Origin: Clytia hemisphaerica
Lineage: Eukaryota > Cnidaria > Hydrozoa > Leptothecata > Clytiidae
DNA length: 64,000 bases
Direction of reading: 5' to 3'
Assembly: GCA_902728285.1 (NCBI GenBank)
Contig: CACVBU010000372.1
Span: forward strand, 635,727 to 699,726
Below, piece after piece: positions 24,701 through 38,900 of this stretch. The translations under genes were made by a program, and so were the position numbers. The stretch's first letter is position 1. Each line of letters begins with the position of its first letter. The notes under the pieces were generated by a model. It saw nothing but the letters and a program-made list of their open reading frames with translations. It made no database searches and was not told the origin of the DNA.

Positions 24701-27700
24701 AGACATTGCAATGGTGCATATCACGAATAAGTTTGTTTGTTTCAAAAGCCCTTTAAATTGTTTGCCGATTGATTTCGAATGGTTGGTGCGTGGTTTTGTT
24801 ATTCCTCGTCATTATTTTGGAGTTTAAAAATCTGCCTGGGAAACGGGGAAATAGCCCTGAGTGTGTGAGTTTGGTACTGCTTTGATACTGAAGAATCTAC
24901 ATAAGAGTATAGTTGTGTATGTGTAACCTGATAACAGATTGCGTATTTTCTGGCCCAGTACGCTGTAGCTCTAAAAGACGTGGGCGAAAATTTTTAAGAA
25001 CTTTTCAATCAAAACATGAAAAGTAGGCTGATTATGTCAAAAAGTTTGGAAACATGTAAGAGACATTTAAGGCTCAAAAGGCCGATTTCTTTAAGAAACA
25101 TTGAGGCTGCTTGGTAAAACTAATTTCTTAAAAAAAAAGTGTATGGTCGCGCGCCTGTACGCGGACCGCGTAGAATTCAGAACTTATTCTCAAATTTTCA
25201 GTAGAGGCATTTTCCTCAGATGTTAATTTTTAGCGATCTTTAGAGCTTCAGCGTGTCGCGTTAAGAAAACTCCACAGCTGTTATCAGGTTATGTATGTGC
25301 TACAAATGGACTCTTCACAACATCATGTGCCCCGGCGAGCTATTTTGAGTGGGGAGGGGTGATATTTTGGAAAAAAATGTCGAAGAAATTTTTCACTTTT
25401 TACACCCTCAAAACAGAATAAGGGAAGAATAATATAGTTTTTATGGTTTGAAATAGTCACTTTAAAAAAAGTATGGCATGGTCCGCAGAAAAGTGGGGAA
25501 GTTGACGGGCTCCATGAACATGGTGGGAAAAATTTTCTTTTGACAAGTTTACTAAACATTAATAAGGTCGCGTAAAATAATACAAAGAAGTTATGGAAAT
25601 GCGTGTATCAATAAGTATCTTTTGTGCTTAAAAAGCAAATCAAATCCTGTTTTCGTCATGACGGAAGCAAAATTGATTCTTAGAAATTCTGAAAAATGTG
25701 GATTGCCTTACTAAGAGAAAAAAAATCCACCCCGCTCTTTAAGACCCCCCCCCCCCCGCTAATTAAATTCGAATAATTAAATATTTTATTACAGTGTAGA
25801 TAGACCTTAAACTTGTTAAAATTTCCCTTTTTGTTAGTATTGGTTCTTATTTTACGTGTTCATTTGTTAAAGTTTCTTTTTTGTTGTTGAAATTCATATC
25901 AGTTAAAAAAAATTACGTCTTCAAATTACCCCCCCCCCTTATTCCATCCCGCCCCCGCTTATTATTAAATTTTCCTACCCCCTGCTTATTCGGACCCCCC
26001 CCCCGTCTATTCGGGAGATAAAAGTAAGCATTGAGACAATTTATTATACAATTAAAAGTTTTTGTAAGTTAGACCACGATGGGATTGTTTTAATTTTCTG
26101 ACCGTTTTCCTGATTAAACTGTCTCTGGTGTTTTGTGAATTGAATCAATTCATTGCAGCTACGCGTTTTGTTTTTATAAGAACAAACTATATAAGAACAT
26201 AAGGCTTCGCTGGCCAAAATGTTAAGAAAAAGTTAAGAACATCCGAAGGCTTCAAAGAATTTTGGATGTTCATATAAAAAAACGTGTATGAACGTTTAAA
26301 TTGTACTTCTCTAACGCTTAAATATTTTGTTGAACATTTTAGATGAAGTGTTTATAATAAAGAAAGATATGAATTCTGCAGCTCTTAATGTTAACCCTTT
26401 CATGTAAGTACATTTTTTACTAATCATTACCGTCCTTTTGTATAACATTCTAATTTCCTAAGATTCTTTTCAGTTTCAGATTTGTTTTTTCGGAATCTTT
26501 CCGCTATTTTCCCCGGAATAACCGGAAGGAGATTGGAAAGGTTTTGTTTCTAAAGGTACGGAAAATCTTGTTTTTACTCACGGAAATGCCTAACTTTGCC
26601 GAAGCTATTTTTTCTACAACACCCACTACGTCCTTGTCTATTTTCGCTAGACATGGCTGGAACCCTCCTGTGCCTAGGGGGAACTAACCATGTTTAGGGG
26701 TCACCAAAATTTTTTTTAGATGAACCTTGGGTGCTAGATTCTATGTTAGGTGATTTTTTTCTGAACTTGTTTTTGTTTCATCGTAAACTTCAATATGGAA
26801 TGTCTTCTGTCTAAAAAATTGTGTGTATGAGTAAAGTGGGTGTGCGCTGAGCTATTTTAAAAAATTGTGCAATAGCACGTCTTCATACTTTTTTTCTAAT
26901 TTGCAGCTTGTTCGAAACGCAGGTCACAGGTCGGAGGTCATAACACAAGTCACAGGTCATACAAACTACGGACCGGAAAATGTAATACACTTGTAACATA
27001 CAATTTACAACATTGAAATTATTATATGCAATGGAAATGTTGTATACGGAATATGCTATTTAGATCAACATCAAAATATAGATCAACCCCAAAATAATGA
27101 CGTCAGAAAATATGAGGTGTGTACACCAATGTACAATAAAATGTCTTATGCCCAATAGAATGCTGACGGTGCAAGTGGATATAGATTAACATGTTTTGCT
27201 CCAAGAAAGCTGTTTAGAGACACGAAAATAGGCGTCATTTTTATCAAAAATACAAAGAACGGGATAAAAATAGTCAACCATTTTAAAAATATAATCCTTT
27301 TGGATTATAAATTCATAAATTCTTGAAAGGTGATGCAGGAGATATAATAGGAAATGATAAAGCGATTGTGTAATAGGTATTTTTCTGTCAGCATCGATGC
27401 TGCCAGGGGGCTCTGTTTAAAGGTGACATTAATAAAATCAATAAAAATATCACAGTACAGTATGTGGCCCCCAAAACGGCGATCAAATTTGAAATTTCTC
27501 TCAAATCTAGAGGAAAAGAGATTTTACAAATATTTTTGCTGCATGAAAACCTTTAACATCTCTACTTTATTTCCTGGAAGTTCTTTTTCAAAATTTTCAA
27601 TTTCAACAATATTTTTCAATCGAAAAATATGTAGCTTTTTTCTAATGGCCCCCAAAACGGAGGTTTGAAATTTTAGCGATTTCTCGAGATATCTTTAAGA

Positions 27701-30700
27701 TATGAATACAAATTTTGACCATAGTTTTGAAATATGATTTAGAGGGTTTTGGGCATAAATTCATTTGATAAAGTTTTTTACAGTATACCCCTGGTTGTCA
27801 AAATGCAGGTTTGGGGCCCCCAAAACGGAGGTGTAGTTAAAATCAAATTATTAAGCCCAGTGGTAATAGGGGGAGAAACTATGAACATATTTGTGTTCTC
27901 CCTTAAATTTACGACCCGATGGATGTAAAATTTATGATTTTTATGAAATATTTCAAGATTTTCGATATTGCAAAGTCCAAACTGAAAATTTAGAAATCTT
28001 CAAAATGACAATTTTGATTTAACAACGTCTTAATAATCTTAAAACAAATCTCTTTTGAAAATAGTTCCATTCATGTATGGAATAAGCTGTGAAAGCTTAA
28101 CTGAAACTGAAAATATAAAGCTTTAAAGGTATTTTTCTCCTATATTTTGCAAAAAAAAGACAGAATTTGCCGTTTTTGCTGATTCAGCGAAAAGTTTTAT
28201 ATATAATGCCAATTTTTTAATAGAATTCCAAGATTTTTTGATTTTTCTCATATTTAGAATTTTCGGTTTTGTCAATGCTGATTCTAGGGATCCAAAATAC
28301 TAGTTGACCTTCAAGATGCTATATCTTTTACCCAACCTCTAAAGCTACAGATGTATGTGCATTTTCTGAACGGCATTAGGTGTAGAAAGTTTCCTATACC
28401 CCGTTTTCATAACTTATTTTCAACATCCAAGGAGCTAGAGTGAGTTATATGCAATTTTTATCTAATTTTGGTGTTAAAATATTTTCTTTAGACGCAAATA
28501 TGTTATTTTGAATCCGTCTCAAACCAGCAAAAAAAACATGCTCATTTTTAAGTATAACCATATTCTTTCAAAATAAACAAAAATCGTTTAATTCTGATAA
28601 ATCTACAAGTCAGAATCTTCATTTTAATCACGACCTCCGTTTTGGGGGCCGTCTCCATTTTGCCCCTATTGTATGGAAAAATCTCGGAACTCGTAAAATA
28701 TTTCTCATATTGTACTCGCAACTATCCGATAACTATTACATATCTATTACCCTTTTTGGCTGACCTTCCAGCGCAGCTGGTTTATTCGCTATCGAAAAAG
28801 ATTGATCGTTCGCTATCGAAAATTTCCTTTATTGCTATCGATTTCTTTTCTCGTAAATGTTGATTTTACGTTCGTATTGAATGAATTTTGACGTTTTGGA
28901 CGAAGGGAAAATAGTGTATTTAGTATTGTTAAATTATGCCATGCTGGGACTGACTCCGTGCAAGTAAAATAGAAATAAGGGAAATACCTAAGTTGTTTTG
29001 GAAGCTCAAGAAAAGGCTCAAGAAAAGAACTTCGAGGAGATAAATCTCGGAAAGCCTCGCCTCAAAATACGTTTTTATTTAAAGTTTTTTGAAAGCGAAA
29101 ATAGCTCTAAATAAAAAAATTTCGAGGGTATAGATCCGTTGCACAGCAAGCTTCGCCCTATACGGATTTAAAACTAACGCGCAATTTGTATGTATAGCAC
29201 CAGTTATGATATTTAGACGGAGGGATATAGTTAGTTGTTTTGAAAGCTCAGCAAACAAACTTCGAGGTGATAAATCTCGGAAAACCTCGTCCAATACAGA
29301 TTTTACAGACAAAATGTTTTGCTTCTTTATATCACCAATCAATGTTTTTAGAATCAATTCATTTCCTTGTGGTATTCAAGATTTATCTTTTTTTGTTTCT
29401 AATCCTTTTTACTTACTGAGTTCAGTGGTCAAAATAAGCTTTTTCGTTGTGATCGATTATTTTAGCGAATCGCTCGTGTTTAGTGTCACCCGAAGGCCGA
29501 CCAAAGTTTGGGCTTTAGGAACAGGAAATTTTGAACATTTACCCTTCTTTTTACGAATTATGCCTTTAAGATGTTTAAATTAGTTGGGTATAAATACTAA
29601 AACATGAAAATTGTAGATAGAAAATGATTGTTCCAAAAGATAACTGCGCCAAAATTAACCAAACAGTGTATGATTAATAAAGATCACTCAAAAATTGATC
29701 GGTCATTTCTTTGAATCCGAAATTTAGCTTAAGCATACAAATTGCGATTGCTGCGCTTTTTCCGATGAAAATTTTCGAACGTGAAAAAACAAATTTTTGG
29801 ATAGCGAATAATCAATCTTTTCGATAGCGAAAAATAATTTTTTTCGATAGCAAAAATTCAATCTTTTCGATAGCGAAAAATAAAACTTTTCGATAGCTAA
29901 GATCAAACTTTTCGATAGCGAAGATCAAACTTTTCGATAGCGAAGATCAAACTTTTCGATAGCGAATTTTCAAGTTTTAAATATGCGAAAAAGACGTTTT
30001 CCGATAGCGATTGTCCTTATTCTGATTGCGAAACTTTCATGGTTTTGCAACATAGGGCGCGTCATAGTCTTCACTATAGATGTAAACAGTTTGAAAAAAA
30101 ATATCTTTAATGAAACACAAAGAATTTTCGAAAAGATTTAAGGGCTCTGACCATAGTGAATTTTTCATAATTGCTGTGTTTAAAATGTGTTTACTGACTG
30201 ATGTAACCAACAAAACTATGGCATGTTATACATTTTCTGTTAGACAAACTATTCCTGAATCTGAAAATTCTAAAATTGCATTGAAAAAATTTGATGAAGA
30301 AGAAAATGAAGACTTTTGAGAGGAAGAGTGTTTCAACTTTGAAAAGCTTAGTATCGGCGAAGAAAAAACATTTTGAAAAATTTTTCGCAGTAGATGGTGT
30401 ATCTTTTACCGAACAATTAAAATTTTTGCGGAAAATTTTTGTAAATGCTTCTTTGTCTCGAAATCTTCAAAATAGTGGTTTTTCATCAATTTTTCATCTG
30501 GATTTTGCTTAAAAAACAGTCATAACTTTTGACACATCTTTTTAGAAAAATTTTCCGCAAAATTTAAAAATAGTTTAATTCTTTGCAGACAGTGTAAAGA
30601 AATTTTGAAACAAAAAAGTTAATTACCCATTAAAACTAAGCACTTTTTGTAAAAGAGGGTGAAGCAACATAATATTAACATCTTTTTAAAGTTCATAACG

Positions 30701-33700
30701 TCATTTTTGCAATTAAATTCTTAATTACTCTTAAGGGATTCGATTAAAAAGCAATTTATAAAGGCAATTCTTTGTTAAAAGTGTTAAGGAACCTGAAATA
30801 TAACTTTTATGTTCAAATACCAAAATCAATTTTTGGACTATGGTCAGAGCCCTTAATGTGTCATTGGCTTAGGGGTCACCCAAAATATTTGGCAACCAGG
30901 GGTCACCTGAATTCTTAGGGGGGCACCTAAAACCTGCTGCCAAGCCATGTAAAAAAGAGGCAAAGGAATTTCAGTGTGGAAAAAGGAGTCTTATAAAAAA
31001 CGACGGTGATGATAAAAGAGAGAAAGATTTCGTTATCCTATGATGTAGGGGAATTCACTGTGTTTACGTGACTCTGTCAACTCGTGCTTGCGGTACAAAA
31101 ACTGCTGATGTATATAGTAACTATACCCAAACGACTCGGGAGAACAATGCAACCTCGTACTGTCGAACCTGACAAGTATTCACTACACGGGGGGGGTGAC
31201 CTTGACGGCCGATGGGGACGTGGCTGGAGTTTGAAAGGTGGGCCCTGTTAGATATGAATTTTTGGTAAATTTAGGACCCTATCAGAACGAAAGAAATGAT
31301 GCCATTTTCACACTGAAAAGTTGCAAAAATGCCTAAAAGTAGACGAAAATTAAAAATTCTTTTAACTTCTATCCCGAAAATTGTCCGAAATAACTGGAAA
31401 TAACCAAAAGTAGACCCTGCCTGTGAGATGCACATCTTGAAAATTAGTAAATTAGGGACCCTGTCAGATATCTTCAGAGCCTAAAATAGAGACCCCGTCG
31501 TAGCCAATTTTGCCTAAGTGACCATCCATCCCCTCTGGCAACAACACCACAGATTCAGACATTTCTTCCCACACCTTCCTAAACTTTTTAATTCCTTCTA
31601 GGTCTGGAGATGTAACGGTTCGAAGTTGTCTAAATTTATATCTTGTAGGAATGAAATCCAAAACTTGACACCTCAAGCGATCGATCCTGAGAAATGCACC
31701 AAAGACCTTTCTCTGTATGAACAAATCCACAAACATTCACATACAGTTCAAGAACGTCAAACCAAACAATTTGATCTTGGAAATGGAATGACATTCAGAA
31801 CTCCTATCGAAGCTGCGGAGTATCTTCTGTTAAGAGAATATGGCGAAAGCTTTCTTTTCGAAAACGATTGCCATGAACGAATACTCATACCACCAGAATT
31901 CACATCAAATCAATATTTCAAGAAATCAAGCGCAGTGATCTTAGACTATGACATTAAGGGCGAAATGTTAAAAGTACTGAAGAACCTCAAGAAACAATCA
32001 CCCAATCATTGGTTCACTAAGGAGCTGGAAACCTTTGTCGAATCGCAGCAATTACATAGTAACTCGTTTGATAATATAATACCACCGAAGGAAATCGATC
32101 AAAATTCATTCGTTAAATGGAAATGGAATATCAAAGTCATGCATCTGATGATCCAATTTGCCAAAGCTGAAAACCTGAATCTACCATCATCAATCTTGGA
32201 ACCAGATGATTTTACCCAAGGTTGTATTGACCAGATTGATACATTACCACCAAGTGCAAAAAGACCAGATAGGTTGCAAGATCTAAAAATCATCCTCAGT
32301 ACTTACAAATGGTCCAGAGCTTCGGCAAAACGAAAAATCAATAAGCTCATAACTGAAAACCCATTTCCAAACGTTTCAATCAAATGGATCATGGACTTGG
32401 AATTATCAGATACAGGAGAAAAAACCGAACATTGGTTCTTTGAACAACTTTCTTCGAACGCAGCAGCAAACATTCTGGAAGACGCAGTCATACTCCAATC
32501 AGTGACTTTCATGACCAATGTTTCAAACAAGAAACACCAAGAATTCGACTTCATCATCATCTTTTGGAAACGGAAACTGATCCTGGGAGTAGAAATCAAA
32601 CGACAATTGACAGACACCAAAGCTTTCGACCAACTTGAGAAGTACCATAAACTATTCGAGGAAAAGTTAGGAGACCAGCTTGGACATGGATGGATATTCT
32701 TCCCGACAATCTGTGTTGAATATGCCAACGGATTAGGGGAGACTCAGCATTTCATCAACAAAAACACTGACATTCCCATATGGCTATCAGGACTCCTAAG
32801 CAGTTTCCCCATAACACCATACCAAATTCCGTTTATTCACCCATTGGAACAACTCAAAAAGGTTCTTCAGATCATTGTGTTCACTATACACATCGCCAAG
32901 AAAGATCTCCCAAGACCGATAACGTCATCTAACTGGGTAGACTACATTAACAACGTAATGGATACTTTGTACACGGTAGATAATATTGTTTTCTACTCCA
33001 AAAGTCAACTACCCATAATGACAACGGACCATTCTCGATACAAAAAACTTTTCATAAGAGGTGGATACAGTACAGGCAAGTCGTTCTTGATGCAAGAGAA
33101 AGCCAAGATGTTGAGCAAAGATGACAGGTACAAAGGGAAAATCATCTACATTTTAAAAGGAAGAACAGATCATGACCCAGACCAACTTCTTTATCACAAA
33201 CTGAAGTTGGAACTCCCAAATGTAAAATGTACTACAAATGTAAGATTTTTAGCGAGTACTTCAATGTCTATTTTCAAATTCGCAATTAACTGTAGAGAAC
33301 CAATAAAAACAATGAACGGAGTGCTTTTCCGGACTAAGACTGGCTAGGGGACTGACTATTTCAAATTGACCGAACCGTTTAGCCAATACCATATTACTTC
33401 GAATAAACGCCCTGGGCGCAGGTTTTTAGGATGGGTTCTCATTTGATTTATTCGAAGTAAATACGGCAAAGACAAATTTCGGTCTGTAAAATACTACGTA
33501 ACAAAATGACCGAAATTTTAACTTTTAATTTCACCAGATTTCACATCACTTTATGTAACACTGTACATCTTAGGGCTTCCAATAAATGCGTTTGCTAAGC
33601 TCTAGTTTAGACGACCCACTTTTTGCCCTGCCTATTCTAATTGTGAATTAAAGTGGGCATAAAGTGGGTCGTCTAAAGTGATGCATAGCCCTCTTTTGAC

Positions 33701-35884
33701 GTCAATGCAATGTCTTCTTTCAAACCTTTCCAAGCAAAGATTTTAACAACCAACTTTGTGCCCTCTTTCTGCCTACTCTAACAATTAGAATAGGCAGGGC
33801 AGAAAGTCGGCCGTCTAAACTAGAGCTAAATAACACGAAGGTTAACTATAGTTTCTCTTTTTCTATGATATGGTCTCTAAGACTCCAAACATCTGCACTT
33901 CTATTTTCAGATGGCTCATCATAGTGAACAATACAAAGCGGTTTTCTTAGACGAATGGGACGACATATATCCTGAAGATTTGTTCGGCAATGTTGAGATT
34001 GCGTGGGTTGCTCGAAAAGTTTTATACTACCGACATAGGGATGATCACTCTTCTGACTTTAAAGCAAAGGGCTTTCAAACAATTCAACTTGGAACCAATT
34101 TACGCAACACGAAGGAGATCGCTAAAAGAGCCAAAATCAATGCTGAAAATACTTTTTCGACCGTTGCAGTAGCATTAATAAATCCACCTCAAGTGTTTCC
34201 GAAAGGCCCTCCTCCAATTTTTGTTGACTCAATTAATGAAGCGATCGCTTTAGAACGGAAGAAAAATAATTATGACGGGATCCTAGTCGTAGCTGATTAT
34301 ATCTTATACCAATCACAACCTTCACATAAAGTCGACCCACAAAGTAGCGGCCAAATCAAATATTGGTGGGAATTCAGGGAAAAAGATAATCCGTTCACAT
34401 TTTTGCAAGGGAAAGGCAATGTATTTGTAACTGTTCCAAGTTCATTGCATGGATTTGACTGGCCTACAGTTATAATTGACAGAAAACACAGCTCAGATTG
34501 CAACATGATAATGAGATGCAAAGCCAATTTGTACATCGTTGGGGAAGCTCAAGTCCAGGAGCCAGTAGATTTACCCTTTTCTGAATATATGAAGCTTGTC
34601 AATGTCAATGGCACTGAACCTACAATGTTGCTTCCGTTAAAACAATTCGCTCGAACATGTCTCAAAGAAATTGAAACATTTAAGGATACATCCAGAGAAG
34701 ATACTAGATCGTTGTGTAGAGAGATGCTACCTTTCTTGAAGGAAGCACTTCAAGCAATGGACAAGATCAAAACAACTGAATCTGAGGAGAAAACTGAGAG
34801 CTTATGGAAAGTACTAGAGTTCTTTACAAGAATGATTTTAATCAAGCGCTTCACACCTCCTCGTATGGTTCAAGTTGCCTACAGCTTCCTGACATTGGGT
34901 AGCACACTTGGTGATTTATCCAATAATCCAACAGTTCCAAATCGGGAGGCGCTTACCAAAATTGACTTCAAGCCAATTGATCGATCGTTAGCCAACTGTC
35001 GTCTATACATTGAGGCTTTATGGGGAGCATTAGTAGAGGACACAGAAGAAAAACCAGAGTATTCATGGTTAAAAAATCACCGACGACAAATCTTTAAAGA
35101 AAGCAAGCTTGCGATTCTACTTGAACTATTTCGAACTATCTAAAAACATTTTCAGACAGAAAAGCTACAATGGTGGAATATGAATATGATGGCATTTCTG
35201 GGTATTTTAGCGTTTGGTAGAATTTAAAAATCGGGCCGAAATAATGTTTTTCAGGCTTTCTTTTTTATTTGATTGGATATTTCGTTTTGCGAGAGGTAAA
35301 TTGACTTCCAGTCTATATAATTAGTCTAGTCGGCCCATTCACAAGTCTTTAAATCTTAGATCCTAAGTCTTAAAAGTATCAGGTTAAAACTCTATTTTTC
35401 AAACCTAAGTTAAGACACTCAAACTACTTTAAAATTTTGCTGGGAAATTTCTTTGCCCCAAAATATTATAGCAATCATTGTAAGAAGACCGACCCATCAT
35501 TTTATTCAGCATGTAATTCCTTTAGAGTAGAATTTTTGACAAGAAGAAATTTCGGCGAAGGGCCAATTAGCAAATTTATGCAAATTTTGTTTTTTAGGAA
35601 ACATCTGGACGAAATTAAAAAAACAAATAATTTTGGCGAGAAATAATTCCGATAAAAATGATAAAAAAGTTTGAGCTTGGGCGAATTTTTAAAGCAATAC
35701 GCCATTCTCCGAAATTTTTTCCCTTAGAATAATGCATTTTTTTACAATTGAAATTTTATGTGGAATTTTTTATTTGAGGAGTAAATTTGCTGAATTGTGG
35801 ACTGAATTTAGGGCATTTTTGGATATTTTTCTCGAAATACTTTATTTTTATCATTTAGATCCAGGATTTTAAAATTGTTCGTTA

Positions 35885-35923
<39 letters not shown>

Positions 35924-38900
35924 TATACAAGTTCAAGGCACACGAGGGCCTCTGAGAACCGGATCTTGATTACAATTGTCTTGTCTCGAATCTTTTCGGA
36001 TGTTTTTTCCAAGCTTCGTTGAGTCTTTCTTTAAAGATTTTGACAGTCTTTGCCTCTACAACGTATCTTGGTAATCTATTCCAGTTTGGTATACTCCTGT
36101 AAAAGAACGAGTTGGTTTGTGCGCCTCGGAATCCATCTTTACCAAAATTTGGTATCAGCTCATCTTTGTGTCTCCTGTTCGGACGTGTTCGAGTCGATAA
36201 TTTACTTGGAAGAGTATTTTTATCGTAGTAGTGGAGATGTTTGTATACTTGGACCATATCACAAAAGAGTCTCCTGAATTCAAGCGTGGGGAGGTCAAGT
36301 ATGCGCAAGCGTTCTTCATAGGACATATCTTTGCAGATAGGCACGAGTTTTGTGGCGCGTCTTTGTACACCCTCGATCAAATTAACATATTTTCGAAGTT
36401 TAGGTGACCATACCGACTGAGCATACTCCAAGTGCGGACGGACAAACGAAGTATATAGTACTAGGAAGATGGATGGATTCAGATGTTCAAAGCTCCTGTT
36501 AATCACTCCTAGTATTGAATTTGCCTTCTTTACCTGCTTTGCAATATGCTCCTCGAATGTAAGTTCTGAGTCGATCACAATCCCAAGATCTTTCTCTTCA
36601 AAAACATGTTCAAGCTGATTTCCATCCAAACAATATGGATAGGCATGTTTGATGTCAGAGAATTTGCCAATAGTTAGTACGTGACATTTGTCGGGATGGA
36701 AATTTAATAACCATTCTTTCGACCACTTAACTAGCGCGTCTATATCCTGTTGGATGGAAATAGAGTCTTCGATAGTGTTGACCTCTTGGAAGATTTTGGT
36801 GTCATCAGCAAAAAGGAGTATAAATGATGATATCACTCTTTCAGGAAGATCGTTGATGTAAAGAACGAACAATAACGGTCCAAGGACACTACCCTGTGGG
36901 ATACCACTAACCACGTGATCCGTTGTCGAAAATGATTTATTTACTTTCACTGATTGGGTTCGTCCATTTAAAAATGATTTTACCCAAGACATTATCGGAC
37001 CATCTATGCCGTATGCTAATAGTTTCTGGCATAAACGACGATGAGGTACAGTGTCAAAGGCCTTTGCGAAATCAAAATAGATACTATCAATCACTTTTCC
37101 CTCCGATGTACTTTCACAGCACGTATCCAAGTAATACAACAGTTGCGTAACGGTGGATCGATTTTTGATAAAACCATATTGCTTGTTCGATAAAAGATGT
37201 TGATCAAGAAGATGCTCCATAATATGCTTTCTCACTATTGACTCCATCAGTTTGCATACTATTGATGTCAAGCTTACAGGTCGATAATTTACTGCAAGAT
37301 TTTGAGCACCTTTGTTCTTATATATGGGTATTACGTGAGCTTCTTTCCAATCCTTTGGTAGAGACCCTTCCTTTAATGATGTGTTCATTATTACTGCAAG
37401 AGGTTCAGAGACGTAGTCAGATAACGACAGTAGCATCTTAGGATGTATTCCATCAGGACCAAATGATTTATTTTGATTTAGATGTTTTATTTCGATCTGG
37501 ATCATTTCTTTTGTTATATGGATTTCATCGATTACGGACTCAGTTCTTTTCTCGAAGTCCGGTAGCTCCCCAGGAGGCTCTCTTGTGAAAACACTGCAGA
37601 ATTGACGTTGAAGTATATTCGCCTTTTCATGGTCTTCATGTTTCAAAGAATTTTTGTCATTTGGTGCCTCAAGTAATGATGATACCGTACTGGAAGATTT
37701 CATTTTGCTCCTGACATGTGACCAGAAAACTTTTGGTTTTGTTTTTGAATTGTTGCAGATTTTCCGTTCGTAATTTCTATGGGCTTGTGTCATCATTTTC
37801 GTCACTCGGTTGCGTACACGGGTGTATTTCACGCGATTCTCGTCTTTCTCTCGCGGCGATGATTTCATCCATTTTCTATGTAGACGCTTTTTCTTTGCTA
37901 TTTCAGTTCTGAGATCTTTTGGAATAGGAATTCTTCCTCTCTTTCTCCAACCCTCGCCTCCAATCGTTTTGAGCGGGATGAAACGGTTTTGCAATTCGCT
38001 TACTTTATTCTTGAAAACTTGCCAAAGTTCCTCGACTGATTTGTCATTAGCCGCATCTAGAAAAATCCTTTGCCAGTTACCTGTTTCAAGATTTTGCTTC
38101 ATTGCTTCAAAATCAGCATTATCATAATTGTACCTTTCCGATGTGGGCTTTACATATGCATTGCACTTTATGCTAAAGGTCAGGGAACTGTGATCGCTTT
38201 TACCCAATGGACTGAGATATTCCAGATTTTGTGTTTGGTTGGCTTCTCCTGTTAGAATGAGATCAACCAAAGATGGTTCATCGGTTCCACGGCATCGTGT
38301 TGGTTCGTCTACGTTCTGATGGAGGAAAGAGTCGCGGAGAGTATCTAAGAACTTCTCTTCTTTGCTTTCTTCCTGATGTTTTGTCGTCCAATTTTCCCAG
38401 TTAATTGTAGGAAAGTTGAAATCCCCTACAAAGCATTTATGGGAATATTTTTTGATGGATGAAATATCGTAAATGAGCTTATTAAGTCTGATGTTGTTTT
38501 CATTCGACATGTTACTGCTGGTAGGGCTGCGGTACATGCATGCAAAAACCAGTAAGTCATTACCACTTAGGCGAACTTCTATGATACAAGCTTCAATAAA
38601 GTTGACTTGATTTATTGATTTGGTCACATTAACAATCAAATGCTGAACTGATGCGTGGGCAAGAATGATAACTCCACGGCCAATGTAGGTATCCATATTC
38701 GTATGACAAACAACTTTATAATCTTTGAATTCGTACTCGTGTAGTTCTCTTAGTGTTCCATGTTTTGGTTTTACTTCACATATGGCAACAATGTGTGGTT
38801 GTTGTTTCTCTACGTTTTGTATAAGTTCTTTCTTTTTGCCTGATGTTAGAATATCAGCGTTGCAGTAATAAAACTTGATACCATTTATTGTTAGATCATG

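Noticed and set aside
27354-27668. 104-codon plus-strand frame
   Set aside because: Low-complexity Phe/Lys/Ser-rich translation of AT-rich DNA next to the GGCCCCCAAAACGG repeats.
29795-29965. CRISPR-like array
   Set aside because: Units are contiguous with no unique spacers, and the context is a eukaryotic intron; it is a minisatellite.
30110-30319. 69-codon plus-strand frame as a first exon of the nuclease-helicase
   Set aside because: It crosses the left end of the TTAA element and its composition is that of the element interior. The short exon at 31147 fits the splice phase better.
32303-32728. 141-codon minus-strand frame
   Set aside because: Antisense to the nuclease exon, with low-complexity composition and no domain.
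33911-35143. A separate gene starting at the ATG at 33911
   Set aside because: The ATG directly follows a strong acceptor (TTTTCAG), and the preceding exon ends in matching phase. Helicase motif II would be cut off from motif I if the exons were separate.
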